Source of the DNA: Steromphala cineraria
Lineage: Eukaryota > Mollusca > Gastropoda > Trochida > Trochidae
Length of the DNA stretch: 64,000 nucleotides
Assembly (NCBI GenBank): GCA_916613615.1
Contig: OU744721.1
Coordinates: forward strand, 85,503,060-85,567,059
Reading direction: 5' to 3'
The translations under genes and the position numbers were made by a program. Below, in pieces: positions 31,261 through 43,424 of the stretch; within the stretch, counting starts at the first letter, position 1; the number at the start of each line of letters is the position of its first letter. The notes below the pieces were generated by a model, which saw only the letters and a program-made list of their open reading frames with translations, searched no databases and was not told the DNA's origin.

Positions 31261-32801
31261 TGGGGTTTATTGCTAACAGTCTTAGAGAACATTTACAAGA
31301 GTGGCGTTCCATTGGTGTTAATAATTACATTTTGTCATGCATATCTGAAGGTGTCGTCTTTGATTTTAACACTGTACCGGAACATTTTGTTTGTGACAAC
31401 CATACTTTATCAAGAGAACAGTGGATATTTGTGAATGAAGAAATTAGAAAATTAGAACAATCAGGAGCTATTGTAAAATGTGATAAACTTCCTCATTGTG
31501 TTTCACCTTTAGGTTGCGTGCGCAAAAAGAAAAATAAATGGAGATTAATAATTGACCTTCGTCGGGTGAATGGACATATTCACACTCCAAAGTTTAGATA
31601 CGAAGATGTCAAAAGTCTCAGTTCAATTGTGCACACCAATGATCACATGATAACTTGGGACTTACAGAACGGCTTTCACCATGTTGGTATTCACAAGTCC
31701 CTTCAGAAATATTTAGGTATATGTTGGAGAGACCAGTATTATCAATGGACCGTATTGCCATTTGGACTGAGTGTCAGCCCGTTATTTTTTCACAAAGTGA
31801 CTCGTTCTGTGATCTCGTATCTTCGTTCTAAGAATTATCGGCTATCTAGCTATGTGGATGATGGAATATTATGTGCTGATGAGACGGACATTCTAGCTCA
31901 TAAAGACTTTGTTCTGAGAACACTTAAATCGCTCGGCTGGCAACTGAATTTAGAAAAATGTAGGTTGACGCCGTCTACATCTGTGGAAAATCTTGGATTT
32001 ATCGTTGACTCATGTGGTATAGATGACTCTCCTACTTTGCTGGCACCGAAATATAAACTTCAGAAACTAAAACATGATTTGGGTAGAGCATTAAAGAAAA
32101 CTCAAATTTCAGCCCGCGCATTAGCACGTGTCGCTGGCCTGTGTATTAGTCTTACCAGGGCTGTGATTCCTGGCAAACTTATGCTGAGAAGTGTGTATCG
32201 TGTGCTGGCCTCTAAGACCTCGTGGGAGGATAAGCTTTCTTTGACAGATGATGCTAGATGCGACTTACAATGGTGGATAAGTTCAATAGGCAAGTGGAAT
32301 GGTGTGTCACTGATTCCAAAGGTGATTCAAACCCAATTATATACCGACGCGAGTCATCTTGGATGGGGTGCTGTGGTGGAGGACCATGTGGCACAAGGCT
32401 TTTGGAGCCCCCGAATTTCACACATGTCCTCAAATTACCGAGAGCTACTAACAGTAAGAATGGCCCTGGAATCGTTTTCTCAAAGCCTAAGAGACAAACA
32501 TGTTCAGCTGTTATCAGACAATGTGACAACAGTCGCGTATGTAAACCACCTTGGTGGGCCGTGCAAAGATTTGACAGAGGTTGTGACTGGTATATGGGAC
32601 AGAGCCCTACAACTGAATGTCACGTTTACGGCAAAACACTTACCGGGAGTACAGAATACGGCCGCAGACGCATATTCACGACTCAACCCGCAGTACGAAT
32701 GGATGTTGAATCCAAATCTATTTCATATGATAGACTACCTGTATGGTCCTCACGACATAGATCGATTTGCGTCAATGACAAACACTCAGCTTCCGGTGTA
32801 A
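31260..32801 (+). CDS. Ngaro reverse transcriptase-RNase H
   Basis: 513 residues from the ATG that overlaps the gag stop. The RT domain has WRLIIDLRRVN, WDLQNGFHHVGI, LPFGLSVSP and the catalytic YVDD (about 31,848-31,860). The DIRS-type RNase H follows with TDASHLGWGA, RELLTVRMAL (Glu), LLSDNVTTVAYVN (Asp) and NTAADAYSRL (Asp). The stop TAA at 32,799-32,801 falls inside the DRFASM-TNTQLP segment, after which the same frame continues into the recombinase region. In relatives RT-RH and recombinase are usually one frame, so the stop is probably a lesion. Confidence 0.92.
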   Translation: MGFIANSLREHLQEWRSIGVNNYILSCISEGVVFDFNTVPEHFVCDNHTLSREQWIFVNEEIRKLEQSGAIVKCDKLPHCVSPLGCVRKKKNKWRLIIDLRRVNGHIHTPKFRYEDVKSLSSIVHTNDHMITWDLQNGFHHVGIHKSLQKYLGICWRDQYYQWTVLPFGLSVSPLFFHKVTRSVISYLRSKNYRLSSYVDDGILCADETDILAHKDFVLRTLKSLGWQLNLEKCRLTPSTSVENLGFIVDSCGIDDSPTLLAPKYKLQKLKHDLGRALKKTQISARALARVAGLCISLTRAVIPGKLMLRSVYRVLASKTSWEDKLSLTDDARCDLQWWISSIGKWNGVSLIPKVIQTQLYTDASHLGWGAVVEDHVAQGFWSPRISHMSSNYRELLTVRMALESFSQSLRDKHVQLLSDNVTTVAYVNHLGGPCKDLTEVVTGIWDRALQLNVTFTAKHLPGVQNTAADAYSRLNPQYEWMLNPNLFHMIDYLYGPHDIDRFASMTNTQLPV

Positions 32802-34151
32802 AACAGTCGTTTCGGAGATCCTCTCTCCTCCGGAGTGGATGCACTAGCACAACAAGATTGGGGAGTGTTCAACAATTATGTAAACCCACCTTTCAGGCTA
32901 ATCGGGAATGTGCTGGACATAATCAAGTCTCAGAGGGCTCATGCGACTGTGATAGCGCCATACTGGAAAGGACAGATCTGGTTCGAGACTCTTCTGGATA
33001 TGTTAACCTCTCCCCCGCTGCGTCTCCCGAATTGCCGGAAATCCTTCCTTCAAAGAAACGTGTGTCCAGAACCTCAGAAGAATCCTCGCTAGAGATTGTA
33101 CGCTTGGAGACTATGTGGGCGCGAAAACTGTTGTCAAAGGGTTGGTCTGTAAGAGCAAGTACCCAGTTTAAGTATTGTTTAGCTACTTCAACTCTTGCAC
33201 TGTATAACCGGCTAGTTCTCAAACTGCAACAATTTTGCCTTGAAAGGAAATTCTCTTTTCCGATTGTGACAACAAGTACCGTTGCTGAATTTTTGTGTTA
33301 TGTTGCGGACTCAAGTGAGCGACCTGCCTCTCAGATTCGTTCTACATTGGCAGCCCTATCATGGTTGTGTCATGCACAAGGTGTAGATAATGTCTTGCCA
33401 TTTTGAAATTTTGAGACTTAGAGATGCTCTGACTAAGTCAGGAACGTCACAGGTTCGACAGAAATCGAAAGTTATCCCTGTGAACCGTTTTCGTGATTTC
33501 TACCATACCCAACCGAATACAGATGACCTCCAGTGGAAGGATCTACGAGAGAAGGCTATTGTGTTACTATCTTTGGCTGCGATGTTGCGCCCATCTGACA
33601 TTGCCCCAAAGGGTGTTACTTTCGATCCATCCTTACTTAGTCCTTCTAAGATGGTTTTCAGCATTGACAATGTGCGTTTCAATGAAGACGGGTCCATGGA
33701 TCTGGACTTTCATGGCATTAAGAATGACACGGATAGGTCAGGCTTTAATGTAACTATTCAACCTGCTTCCGATATTTGGATGGACCCAGTTAGTACCTTG
33801 CTGTCGTATATCGACCGCACAAATCACATGCGACAAAGTCTGCCTGACAAACCTGTCTTTCTAACATTGAACAAACCATTCAAGGCCATAGACTCAAGTA
33901 CTGTTTCTCGCATACTAGATGGAGCGTTATGTAGAGTCGGACTGAAAGCAGAGGGGTTCTCTGCCAAGGACTTCAGACCTACTGGGGCAACAAAAGCAGT
34001 TGAGAATAATGAGGATCCCAAAAAAGTGATGCGTGTAGGCCGCTGGAAAACAGAGTCTGTGTTTTACGAACATTATGTACATGCTAAACCAGCGAAGTCA
34101 ACAACTGATAGCATCCATCATGAGTTAACTGACCCGTTGACATTTTTCTGA
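32802..34151 (+). pseudogene. Ngaro tyrosine recombinase, frameshifted
   Basis: Follows the in-frame stop of the RT frame. The first part (SGVDALAQ, NPPFRLI, ATVIAPYW, to about 33,030) is in the RT frame. The core-binding part (WARKLLSKGWSV to GVDNVL, to about 33,400) is in another frame. The catalytic part (33,405-34,151) returns to the first. The catalytic part has the first Arg in MLRPSDI, the second in KDFRPTGAT, then VGRWKTES and the nucleophile Tyr in FYEHYV. The enzyme would integrate a circular DNA intermediate. Two frameshifts make it inactive as read. Confidence 0.85.
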
Positions 34152-34272
34152 TTGTTCCTGCTTCATGTACACGTGACATAACAATAACATTTATTCTTTA
34201 TCCTTAACCTTAATTTCTTATAAAAGTAAAATATACTCATGTTGATTTTAATGGTTTTACATCTCTCTTTTT

Positions 34273-34333
34273 AGGGCATTTTTGTTAAATAAAGTTTCGA
34301 TCTTTGTTCAGAGTGACGTAAGTTTTCCTTAAA
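34273..34333 (+). repeat. Ngaro split repeat B1
   Basis: AGGGCATTTTTGTTAAATAA ... TTTTCCTTAAA, 61 bp, identical to B2 as far as can be read. Confidence 0.9.
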
Positions 34334-34393
34334 CTGTAGTCACATGAACAAAGGGAGATAACTCTCAATTATTTTTATTCTTGCCATGTGCGC
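34334..34393 (+). repeat. Ngaro split repeat A2
   Basis: Internal copy of A1, directly joined to B1 with no gap. This is the junction expected of the circularised form. Confidence 0.9.
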
Positions 34394-34493
34394 GGTTTTC
34401 TGTTTAGGCTTTTATTATTCTGAAATGATTGATTATATATGTTGTATACCTTATGATTTATTGTATACCTTTGTGAGGGCCTCCTTGCAGGAA

Positions 34494-34554
34494 AGGGCAT
34501 TTTTGTTAAATAAAGTTTCGATCTTTGTTCAGAGTGACGTAAGTTTTCCTTAAA
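34494..34554 (+). repeat. Ngaro split repeat B2 (3' terminus)
   Basis: Second copy of B1, forming the 3' end of the element next to TGGGATTTTT of the host MITE. Confidence 0.9.
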
Positions 34555-34937
34555 TGGGATTTTTGAAATAATATGTTGAGCATAAACGTACAATTATCAG
34601 TAAAAAAAACGTGTCAGGAATGTCAGGAAAATGAAAATAAATGGTTCCAATTGAAAGACAATGTATTTTAACTAAATGGAGCAGTAATGATTCAAATATA
34701 TAACGTAAACTTTAGCCATGCCATTCCTTCTTCTTACACAAAATGAATTAAAGGTGTTTACAAAAAATGGCCGCCAATGGATTTTATGTGAATCTTCATA
34801 CTTTGTTCTCTGACTATGGATGATTGACTTGTGTAGTGAGATTTTGACAATGTCAAAATAATACATTAACCATTAACTTATAATTTTCAGTGAAAAAATT
34901 AAAAATTAAAATTATCAAAAAACGTGCTACTGCCCCT
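34555..34937. mobile_element. MITE remainder fused to a second MITE
   Basis: After the Ngaro the first MITE resumes. Near 34,606 it passes directly from its 3' end (AAAAAACGTG) into the interior of a second copy (TCAGGAAAATG), which ends ACGTGCTACTGCCCCT before TTAA. The missing piece is the adjoining terminal inverted repeats, which are present in R3 at 43,405-43,455. The same fusion is in R4. Confidence 0.6.
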
Positions 34938-37779
34938 TTAAGGCAACTAACACTCAAGTGTGAACCCTAAAAAGATCCGAAAAAAACTAAAACTAGTTTG
35001 ATGGATTAAATATAGCTATTGGCTCATTTGTTTAGGGGTTGACCATTGTGATTTCCCCCTTTGTATGGGCCACCAATTCTGAAATTCTTTATGTAGGTAC
35101 CGTAATTCTGAAATGGAAATTGGTTAAACATTCAAAGATAATGTAAAAAGTTGTAATAGAACAACCCTTATTTAAGTAATATTGCTACCATATATTCCAT
35201 TCATTATTTAGGGTATAGGACCTAAAGGTTCTCCAAGCCCTTTTAAAGGGGTCACAGGCTCACCAAAACTGTACATTATAATCCTCACTGGTAAAAGAAT
35301 CTATACACAAGGTTTCAGCTTTAAGACCTCATGCTTCTGGTAAAGAACAAAATACGTTTATGGGCATAGCCCCCATGGTCCTGATTAGGGGTCACAGGGC
35401 CAAAAGCTTTAAACTATAATCATCGCTAGTCAAGGCTTTTCAGATACCGTAATTCTGAAATGGAAATTGGTTAAACATTCAAAGATAATGTAAAACATTG
35501 TAATAGAACAACCCTTATTTAAGTAATATTGCTACCATATATTCCATTCATTGTTTAGGGTATATGATCCAAAGGTTCTCCAAGCCCTTAAAGGGGTCAC
35601 AGGCTTACCAAAACTGTACATTATAATCCTCACTTGTAAAAGAATCTATACACAAGGTTTCAGCTTTAAGATTTCATGCTTCTGGTAAAGAACAAAATAC
35701 GTTTAAGGGCGTGACCCCCATGGCGTGACCCCCATGGTCCTGATTAGGGGCCACAGGGCCAAAAGCTATAAACTATAATCATCACTAGTCAAGGAGCCTG
35801 TACAGAAAGTTAAAGCTTTTTAGACCTTTTGCTTTTGGAGGAAAAGGCGAAAATGCATGTAGTTCACCGACGGACGGACGGACACCATTCCATGTAATAT
35901 GCCCATCGGGCCTTACAGGTCTGATGAGCAAAAAATGTCAAAACATTGGGATCAGATCTTTAACTGTAACGTATAAAGAACTTAATAAATAGTTATAGGA
36001 ATCAAAATGATTCATATGACATTTACATATGAATATAAATATAAATATGAACATGAAAACAGAATCATCACATTGTTTATTTGAGATGAAATATAAAGCT
36101 ATCCTCCAGAATCTCGTGATAGTTCCAATAAGTTGTTGAATATATGTTAAGAATAGACTTACAAATTATATTTAGATTCATTTGTTGATCGCATATTTGA
36201 ATTTATACTCATTTCGTAGTGCTACATTCTGGTATTGAATATAACCAATTCAATTTCAATGTTTATGTTAAAGTTTCATATATCTTTTTAAATTAGTTTA
36301 CTTATGATGTTCAGTTAAATGTTATAATTAAATTGATTGAACATTAAACATTTAGAAACTGTCAAATAACAGAAATAAATTCTCTCATAAATGTTGATTT
36401 GATTTGTGCTATATTACTTCAAACAAAACCATGCATGGGGAAGACAATCTTAAACTTTGATTATCAAACTGTTCAAACTTAAAGGTAGTTATAATATTTC
36501 AAATAGAAATTGATGGTTAATGAAGTTAAAGCAATCCGTGTGTTTGAAACAAGGAATTTCAGTGGTAAAGTAATTATTATTTGGTGCAATAATCTCAGCA
36601 TGCACAAAAATGATTGAATGAGTCGAACTGCAGTGGACTTCATTTAACCTGATATTTTCACTGAGTTCAAACGAAATAAAACAAAATTTTAGTAAGCAAC
36701 TGTATATTTATATACAAATGATGCTCATCCAGATTCGCGTTATGGTGACAGATGCTTGACTTCGTAGTATGAAGAAGGGCTTTTGAAAATACTCATCATG
36801 GAGCAAAATTATCAAAAGAATGTCAACAAGGGTCCGGATCAATATCTAGCTGTCAAGAATTGAATGGTTAAAATGAATCTTTTTTTGCATAAAGAGGTTG
36901 ATTAGCCTCCGTCCCTGCACTTAGATTTAGACCTGTTAAATTGATATCTAAATAGAATGGAAACAATGAAATGAAAGCAATCAAGTACATCTAGATAATT
37001 GCACATATTTGACATCATACAATCACGATGGGCTAATATGGAAAGAGATTTTCTTGAAAATGCCATGAGGTTTTAGACTCCATTTCTGATGAAATATCTT
37101 CATTGAATATCCTAAACCCAATTTTGGAAAACATTCAGTTCATAACAACTTCCCAAACTGAAATTCATTGATTGTTTGATTTTAACATTTTGTTTGATAA
37201 CGTGTTATGATGATATTATGAATGACAGTTACACATTTTACATATTTGTTTTAAAGATATATTAAACTAATGTTCTCGTGAGGATTATTCTGTATTCTAA
37301 GTTTCAATATTATATAAGCAAGTTTACGGGGTCTTTGATATGAACTTCATTTAGCACTAGTTGATAGATATGCTTAACACAGATGTTTCTTTCCATACCA
37401 GTCATTATTATTAGATTATGTTGACATCACTTTTTAACCCGCAGACAAGCATAACCATTTTCAAGGTCAATATTTCCTGGATGAAAGGTTTTGCTTCAAA
37501 TGTGAAGACAAAAATCGGCAATAGCAGATAAACGTGATAGACAAGAAGTTAATATCAGACATTATTGAATTCACAGTTCACGGACGTGTTCACAACAGCT
37601 TTATTGGTGACTATTTCAGAAAGTGGAGGTCAAATGTCTGGTTGAGAGTAATCAGGCATTTTGATAGCCTCCAGTTCTGACAATCTGGCAGTCAAAAGGA
37701 AAGCAAGATAGAGAAGATGAATATGAAAGCAAAACATATTTCAAACCAGAGATGTTTGTCGTGTTCAATTAAATGTATT

Positions 37780-38076
37780 GAAAAGGCAGTAGCAATGTTT
37801 TGGAAAATTTTATATTTTCAATTTTTCACTTATAATTGTACGTTTAATACTGAATTTATTATTTTGTTAGTGTCATTGGCGGTCATGTTTGTGTGAACAC
37901 CTTTAATTCATTTGGTGTGAAGAAAGGAAATTGCATGAGTGAATTTTGCAGTATATATTCGATTCATAACTGCTTCATTACACTTAAATATATTGGCTTT
38001 CAATTGCAACCATCTATTTTCATTTTCTTGACTTCACCTTATATTCCCCCCAGAAAACGTGCTACTGCCCCTTTAA
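37780..38076. mobile_element. TTAA-type MITE copy in R3
   Basis: Degraded left end (AAAAGGCAGTAGCAATG) and good right end (ACGTGCTACTGCCCCT before TTAA). Absent at the equivalent point of R1 (about 8,270), so inserted after the copies separated. Confidence 0.65.
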
Positions 38077-39599
38077 GTTTACATCAAATATCAATATAAA
38101 GATGGGAATAGAATGATACCAGACTTCCATATGATATTAAGTGTAATATATTAAGCTGCCGGGGGACATTTGTTGAATCAATTCCCTATTGACGGTGAAT
38201 GTTTACAAGTCAATTTGAATGCTTAATCAAAGTGAAAGCTATTTGCTTTCAAATTTTGTTTTGTTACTTTGATGTTTCGCTTTAATTTGTCATAATCTAA
38301 TTCGTCAAACATCTATTCAATAAAATGGAAATGATACAAGAAAATATCTTAAATAAGTTTTGATTTGGTCCATTTGAAACCACGCTTATAGTAAATTGAA
38401 TTGAAGATTATCAAAATATTTCAAAACGCATTTGCAGATTGCAACAACAAAAAAACTCAACCCTCTTCATTTTCTTCATTAGCATCAAAAATATATATCA
38501 ATACTATGTTATCTGGAATCACCCGATATTGACACATCCTTGACTTTGTAGAATGAAGATTTTGAAACACACTCAAGGAACTAGCTTTCCTTTTGAATCT
38601 CAACAGGTGTTCCAAACATTTACTAATTGATACCACTTGTCAGGAGAAAGTGTTGACAAATAGGGTCAGCTGTTGAATGAAGTGAAGGTGTCACATGACA
38701 GTGTATAGTTTGCACTAACAATCATCAAATGGTAAAGTGGATTGAAAAAAAACATTTGTATCAAATTCGTAGCTGGACCCTCACCCCTATATTTTAAGCA
38801 TTAGATTGAAAATGGAATTTGAAACTGAAATCATAATTGTGTTAATTGAAAAACATTTAGTATGTTAACCTAGAGGAATAAACAGAAACGGGTCCAATAG
38901 ACGTGGTTCAACCAAAGATATCAATTTGGTTTTAGAATTGATGATTGTCAAGAGTGCTGAAGATTTATGTATCAATGAAGCGTATAGCAAAATGGTAACA
39001 TACAGATGTAAACTTTGATAATAAGGGTACAACTATTGTGCTATTTCTGTTTAGCAATTGAAGGAAACTGGTTTCTTGAGATATATCGCTGTATGAAAAG
39101 AAGATCTACATATTGTAAAGAACATAAAAATGTCTTTTTGAACAAAAGGTTCGACACAAATACAATTCAAAAACCTTGCATATTCATTTAATTGCAGGTA
39201 TCGCATAAAGAAATTGGAACAAAGGAAAAGCATTCTGGTGGTCACATTTTGCACATATTAAACTATGACATTTTCTTGATTACTTGATTAATTGAATTTC
39301 CAAGTTTATTTCATCTAATATCATGATTAAAATGTATATATTTACGTGTAGCGCAGCCATATATATGATATTATCTGAAATCAAAATTATATACATCACT
39401 TAGACTGCTGCCCTTTTGTAAAAGAATATACTCATTGCGTCATCATATATTGCGTCATCATATATTTGCTTCTAGATTTCTGTTTCTTATTCATGAAAAC
39501 ATTATCATATATCATACATGTAATTGACTGCTATATTTGAATTGCTTGAATTGACAGCATTTCCATATCCAAATGGATGATATGTTACTATGTAAAGGA

Positions 39600-39960
39600 C
39601 GGAAGCTAAGCCACCTCTTATCATGTCAAATATGTGCAATTATCAAACCTACTTCATGGCTTCCGCTTCGTTGTGTCCGTTCTATTTAGATATCAATTTA
39701 ACAGGTCTAAATAAAAGTGCACGGATAGAGGCTAAGACACCTCTTAATGTAAAGGAAGATACATTTTAGCCATACAATATTTGACAGTTAAAAATTGATC
39801 CCAACACCTGTTGACATTCATTTGACAATTTTGCTCCATGATGAGTACTTTCAAAAGCCCTTCTTCATACTACAAAGTCAAGCATCTGTCACCATCAAGT
39901 AAATCTGGATGAGAATCATTTGTAGATAAATTTACAGTTGCTTACTACTTTCTTACTTTT
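39600..39960 (-). repeat. Inverted copy of the 36,690-36,960 segment
   Basis: Reverse complement of blocks at 36,700-36,960 and 45,190-45,450, e.g. TTTAACAGGTCTAAATAAAA opposite ATTTAGACCTGTTAAA, and GATGAGTACTTTCAAAAGCC opposite GGCTTTTGAAAATACTCATC. R1 lacks it at this point. Confidence 0.6.
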
Positions 39961-41224
39961 GTAACAGGGAAAGAATTCGTAACTTCAGTGAGTTGGAGTT
40001 TTGAACAGCTTATCAACGGTTACATAATATTTCATATTTCCAGAATGACTTATAAATAAACAGTAGATACATTGTGGTGATGTGTTACACATGCATTAAC
40101 AGACTTTAAAACGGGAAAGGAAATTATCATTGAGTTTGAAATTGTGTGCAATATCAATAACATTGGCATGGTGTATGAATGAACATTGAATATCATTATT
40201 TCCAGAAATGAACATAAATAGTAGTGTCCATGTTTTTAAATTTAAAAAAAATAAATTTCATAAGTTACTTAAATGGAAATGAATATGAAAGTAGGCCCGA
40301 TGCACATTCTTATGTTTTACATTGTTACTGGCGCGCTTGAATCTTACATTTCGTAGAGATGCTGAAATATACTATGGACTATATGAACTGCATATGGCTC
40401 TACTCACATTCATTCACGCTACAGTAATACCTACATGTGCACATGTGTACATCAAGAGTATTCGATTTTATCAGGAGCCTGGAACTGGTAATAACTTAAA
40501 CCTAACCTCTGAGCCTATATCCATAAACAGACATCAATAAAGGTAAATTAATGGTGGCTAAGAACACTGTTGATTACCCTCTATAGAGGAGTCATTGAGG
40601 CATGGTTTGCACTGCCCTCCGACCTTGATCTGACAGGCTGAGAAAATTGCCTCAGGACAACAAGTCAAAGTAAACCATGGTACTCACCATAGGTAACATA
40701 AATGGATGACGTAGGTAGCTTGCGAGCAAGGAGTAGACTTCAAATTACTTATCTTTCTCTTTAAAAGTTTTACTTTTCACAATGTTAAACAGTTGTATCA
40801 GTTTTAGTTCATGGGATGGTTTGTGTTGCCTGTTGATGAAAATGATATACTCAACCTGTTTTCAAGCTTGAGAAAGTATATAGACAAATGTCATTCCTAA
40901 TCATCCAGATATATCAATTCTTCCTTATCTCAAGGACATTGTACTTTTATCCTATGGTATGATAAAATATATTGCCTTGAGTGAACCAATCTGAAAGACA
41001 TGATAGCGGATAATTAACCAGCTTGCAGCTTTTACAAATGTTTCCCCAAAGTCCATTTGGAGCATAAGTACTTTCGTCGAATAATCAAATATGATTTTAA
41101 CTCTTCACCATTTCTGTATTGTTTGCAAAAGTCAAAGCAAGATAGTTTGAATGATTAGGACGCACATTTGTTATACTGCTATCGGTGATCTAAATCAAAG
41201 TGTGACGATTAACACAAACATTGA

Positions 41225-41885
41225 CTTCTGCGTAAACCTAAACATACTGTTCTTAAGTCTATCCGCATACAATAATTATGCACCTCTCTAAATTTGTCTT
41301 AGAAAGTTGACAACATTCAGAGTGGGGTGCTTGACGAGACAAGGGACAAGATCTATGACACTTGTGAACAACGCTTTTATGACCTTTGATACTGCATACA
41401 ATGTATACAAGTTCTGTTTAATCTGAGTTATTTCTCTATTTGGGTTAACTTTATGTTCCATTTTCATGATAGTGATAAATTTGTTCTTGTTTAATGATAT
41501 AAAGATTTTATTGTCTCGTGAGTACAATATGCTATGGTGAACGACGAAGCAATAGTTTATGGTTATTGGGTGGATCTACAGCATCCTGACAGTTTGTATA
41601 CATCTAAATCTGTATTTATAGAAATATCATTGTCCCCAGATGCAGTTCGGTTTCACAGACTCCCTTAAGAGTGATAACGGAACTGAATTTAGGAGCAATA
41701 TCGAATCCTGAATCAGATAGTAACTCTTTCTTTGAATATCTGAGTCAATATATCAAAATGGTTAAAACATACATATTTCTCAAAATGCGGAACCAGATGT
41801 GTAAACTAACAAATACTTATATCAATACCGCTCCGGATATAAAAACAAATTTTGAAAATGCCATGATGAATAATATACAGTAGGA
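41225..41885 (-). repeat. Internal inversion in R3
   Basis: The segment reads as the reverse complement of 28,330-28,850 in R2 and 61,560-62,170 in R4 (shared words include GATGCTGTAGATCCAC, ATCATGAAAATGGAACATAA and GTTCACAAGTGTCATA). Flanks are collinear. The short frames here are therefore not genes. Confidence 0.65.
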
Positions 41886-43109
41886 AGATTATACACATCT
41901 TTATTCGACAACAGTTACAGCAAGTATTATGACAATATAACAAAATGCAAATCTGCCTGTTATATCTCTTGATTTTAAATCTTTAGTGCAGTAATAGATA
42001 TTCTTATAAATCACTGCATAGAGAAACAAAAGCAAACAATTGATATAATCTTCAAATTCATACCTCAGGAAGAAGCTGATGACAGGCTTGGTGAAGATAC
42101 TTTCTCAGCTCGTGTAAGCGTGGCCTCAAATCCTCTTTGACGTAAAACATATGCAGGATTGAGATCAAGATTATTTTGTTAGCATTGTGAATAATCCAGC
42201 TATTTTTTAAATGAGGAAGTTTATCCAGCATGTATAATCTTATGAACAATGTTCTAAAATGCAATATTACACTGACAGGTAAAGAAAAAGATAAGGTATC
42301 TGATGTTTCTGTTTTGTATTGATATTATTTTCAAGATTGTAACAAACCTTGAATTAATAATGCCCACACACAGCAACAGCATACAAGGATACACCGGGGA
42401 CGTTTGGCAAGAACATATCTGACTGTCTCCTAACAAAAAGGATTTAAACGCTGTAACAAATCTTTCATGTCATGCTTTAGGGCGTTTCAAAAAATTTCTT
42501 AAAGGAACACATTTTTATGAGGTTTAATTGGAATATTCAGAGATCCTGATTTGAATGATAACTTTCTTGAGATCTTGACTTTCATAAGTACTTGCAAATG
42601 CTAATTAGGCACACACTCTACGGACCTATCATTACAGAAAGGTCGTAGCATCCTCGTTTATTAGTTCAAGCCACATGGGACTTGTGTTGGGAAGTTTTAT
42701 ATCAGCAACGACTTCCTCCCTGATTGGCCTTTAGAACAGATAGTTGTATTGATGGAGCGTATCACACAAGACTCAAATGAAATCTCTTTGCTGCATCAGC
42801 AGATTTGTATCAACTTTATTGTAAGGGCATCGATTTAACAATTATGAAGGAAGGACACATGTGTTGATATCTATTGCAGACATGTGCACATAGTCTGTTA
42901 ACATTGACAGATTATGATTTACAGATCGATTTAAGATTGTATGAACCTACAAGAGATTTTGGTGGGTTTTTCTTTTCTTCTTTTATTAAGTTTGTTCATC
43001 ACAAATACATTACTTTTTACACTCAAATCTACCTGTGATGCAATTGCAAGACGTTTCATGATGATGTTATTGCTAAGCACCACATATTTCATGTTCAATT
43101 ATTTTTTGG

Positions 43110-43420
43110 AGGAATATAAGGTGATGTCAGAATGTCAGAAAATGGTTCCAATTGAAAAACAAGGAATTTAAACTATATGAAGCAGTAATAAATCAAATAT
43201 GTAATGTGATGATTTTTTCTTACACAGAATGAATTAATGTGTTCACACAAAATTAACCGCAAATGGACTATGTGAATCTTTATTATATGTTCTCTGACTA
43301 TGGATGATTGGTTTGTGAAATGGGATTTTTGACGCTATTAAAATAATACGTTGAGCATAAACGTACAATAATTATCAGTAGTAAAAATATATGATTTTCA
43401 AAGAACGTGCTACTGCACCT
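43110..43420. mobile_element. MITE copy with damaged left end
   Basis: Interior matches other copies (GGAATATAAGGTGATGTCAG, GGTTCCAATTGAAAAACAA); right end ACGTGCTACTGCACCT abuts TTAA at 43,421-43,424, shared with the next copy. Confidence 0.65.
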
Positions 43421-43424
43421 TTAA

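Larger units (their letters stand above)
30292..34554 (+). mobile_element. Ngaro-type tyrosine-recombinase retrotransposon
   Basis: A 4.26 kb element with gag-like, RT-RNase H and tyrosine recombinase regions on the plus strand. It has the split direct repeats diagnostic of Ngaro: A1 (30,292-30,351) at the 5' end, then B1 (34,273-34,333), A2 (34,334-34,393) and B2 (34,494-34,554) at the 3' end. The unoccupied target is present in copy R4 at 63,580/63,581; comparison gives the exact ends (ambiguous by AAA) and no target duplication, as expected for recombinase-mediated insertion. One stop and two frameshifts break the RT-recombinase region. Confidence 0.92.
27845..37308 (+). repeat. Long non-coding repeat, copy R2
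   Basis: 27,845-30,291 matches 61,150-63,580 (R4) closely and 40,990-43,330 (R3) with a local inversion. 34,555-34,990 matches 63,581-64,000. 34,944-37,308 matches 43,785-45,810. It is interrupted by the Ngaro at 30,292-34,554. No conserved open frame is found outside that element. The copy includes a GGACGGACGGACGG tract near 35,870 and two tandem-like halves near 35,100-35,440 and 35,450-35,790 (each with TTCTGAAATGGAAATTGG and CCAAAACTGTACATTATAAT). Confidence 0.7.

Noticed and set aside
32258..32800. Long open frame overlapping the RT-RNase H gene in another frame
   Set aside because: It is a shadow of the RT gene; only its later part (after about 33,030) corresponds to real recombinase coding and is included in that entry.
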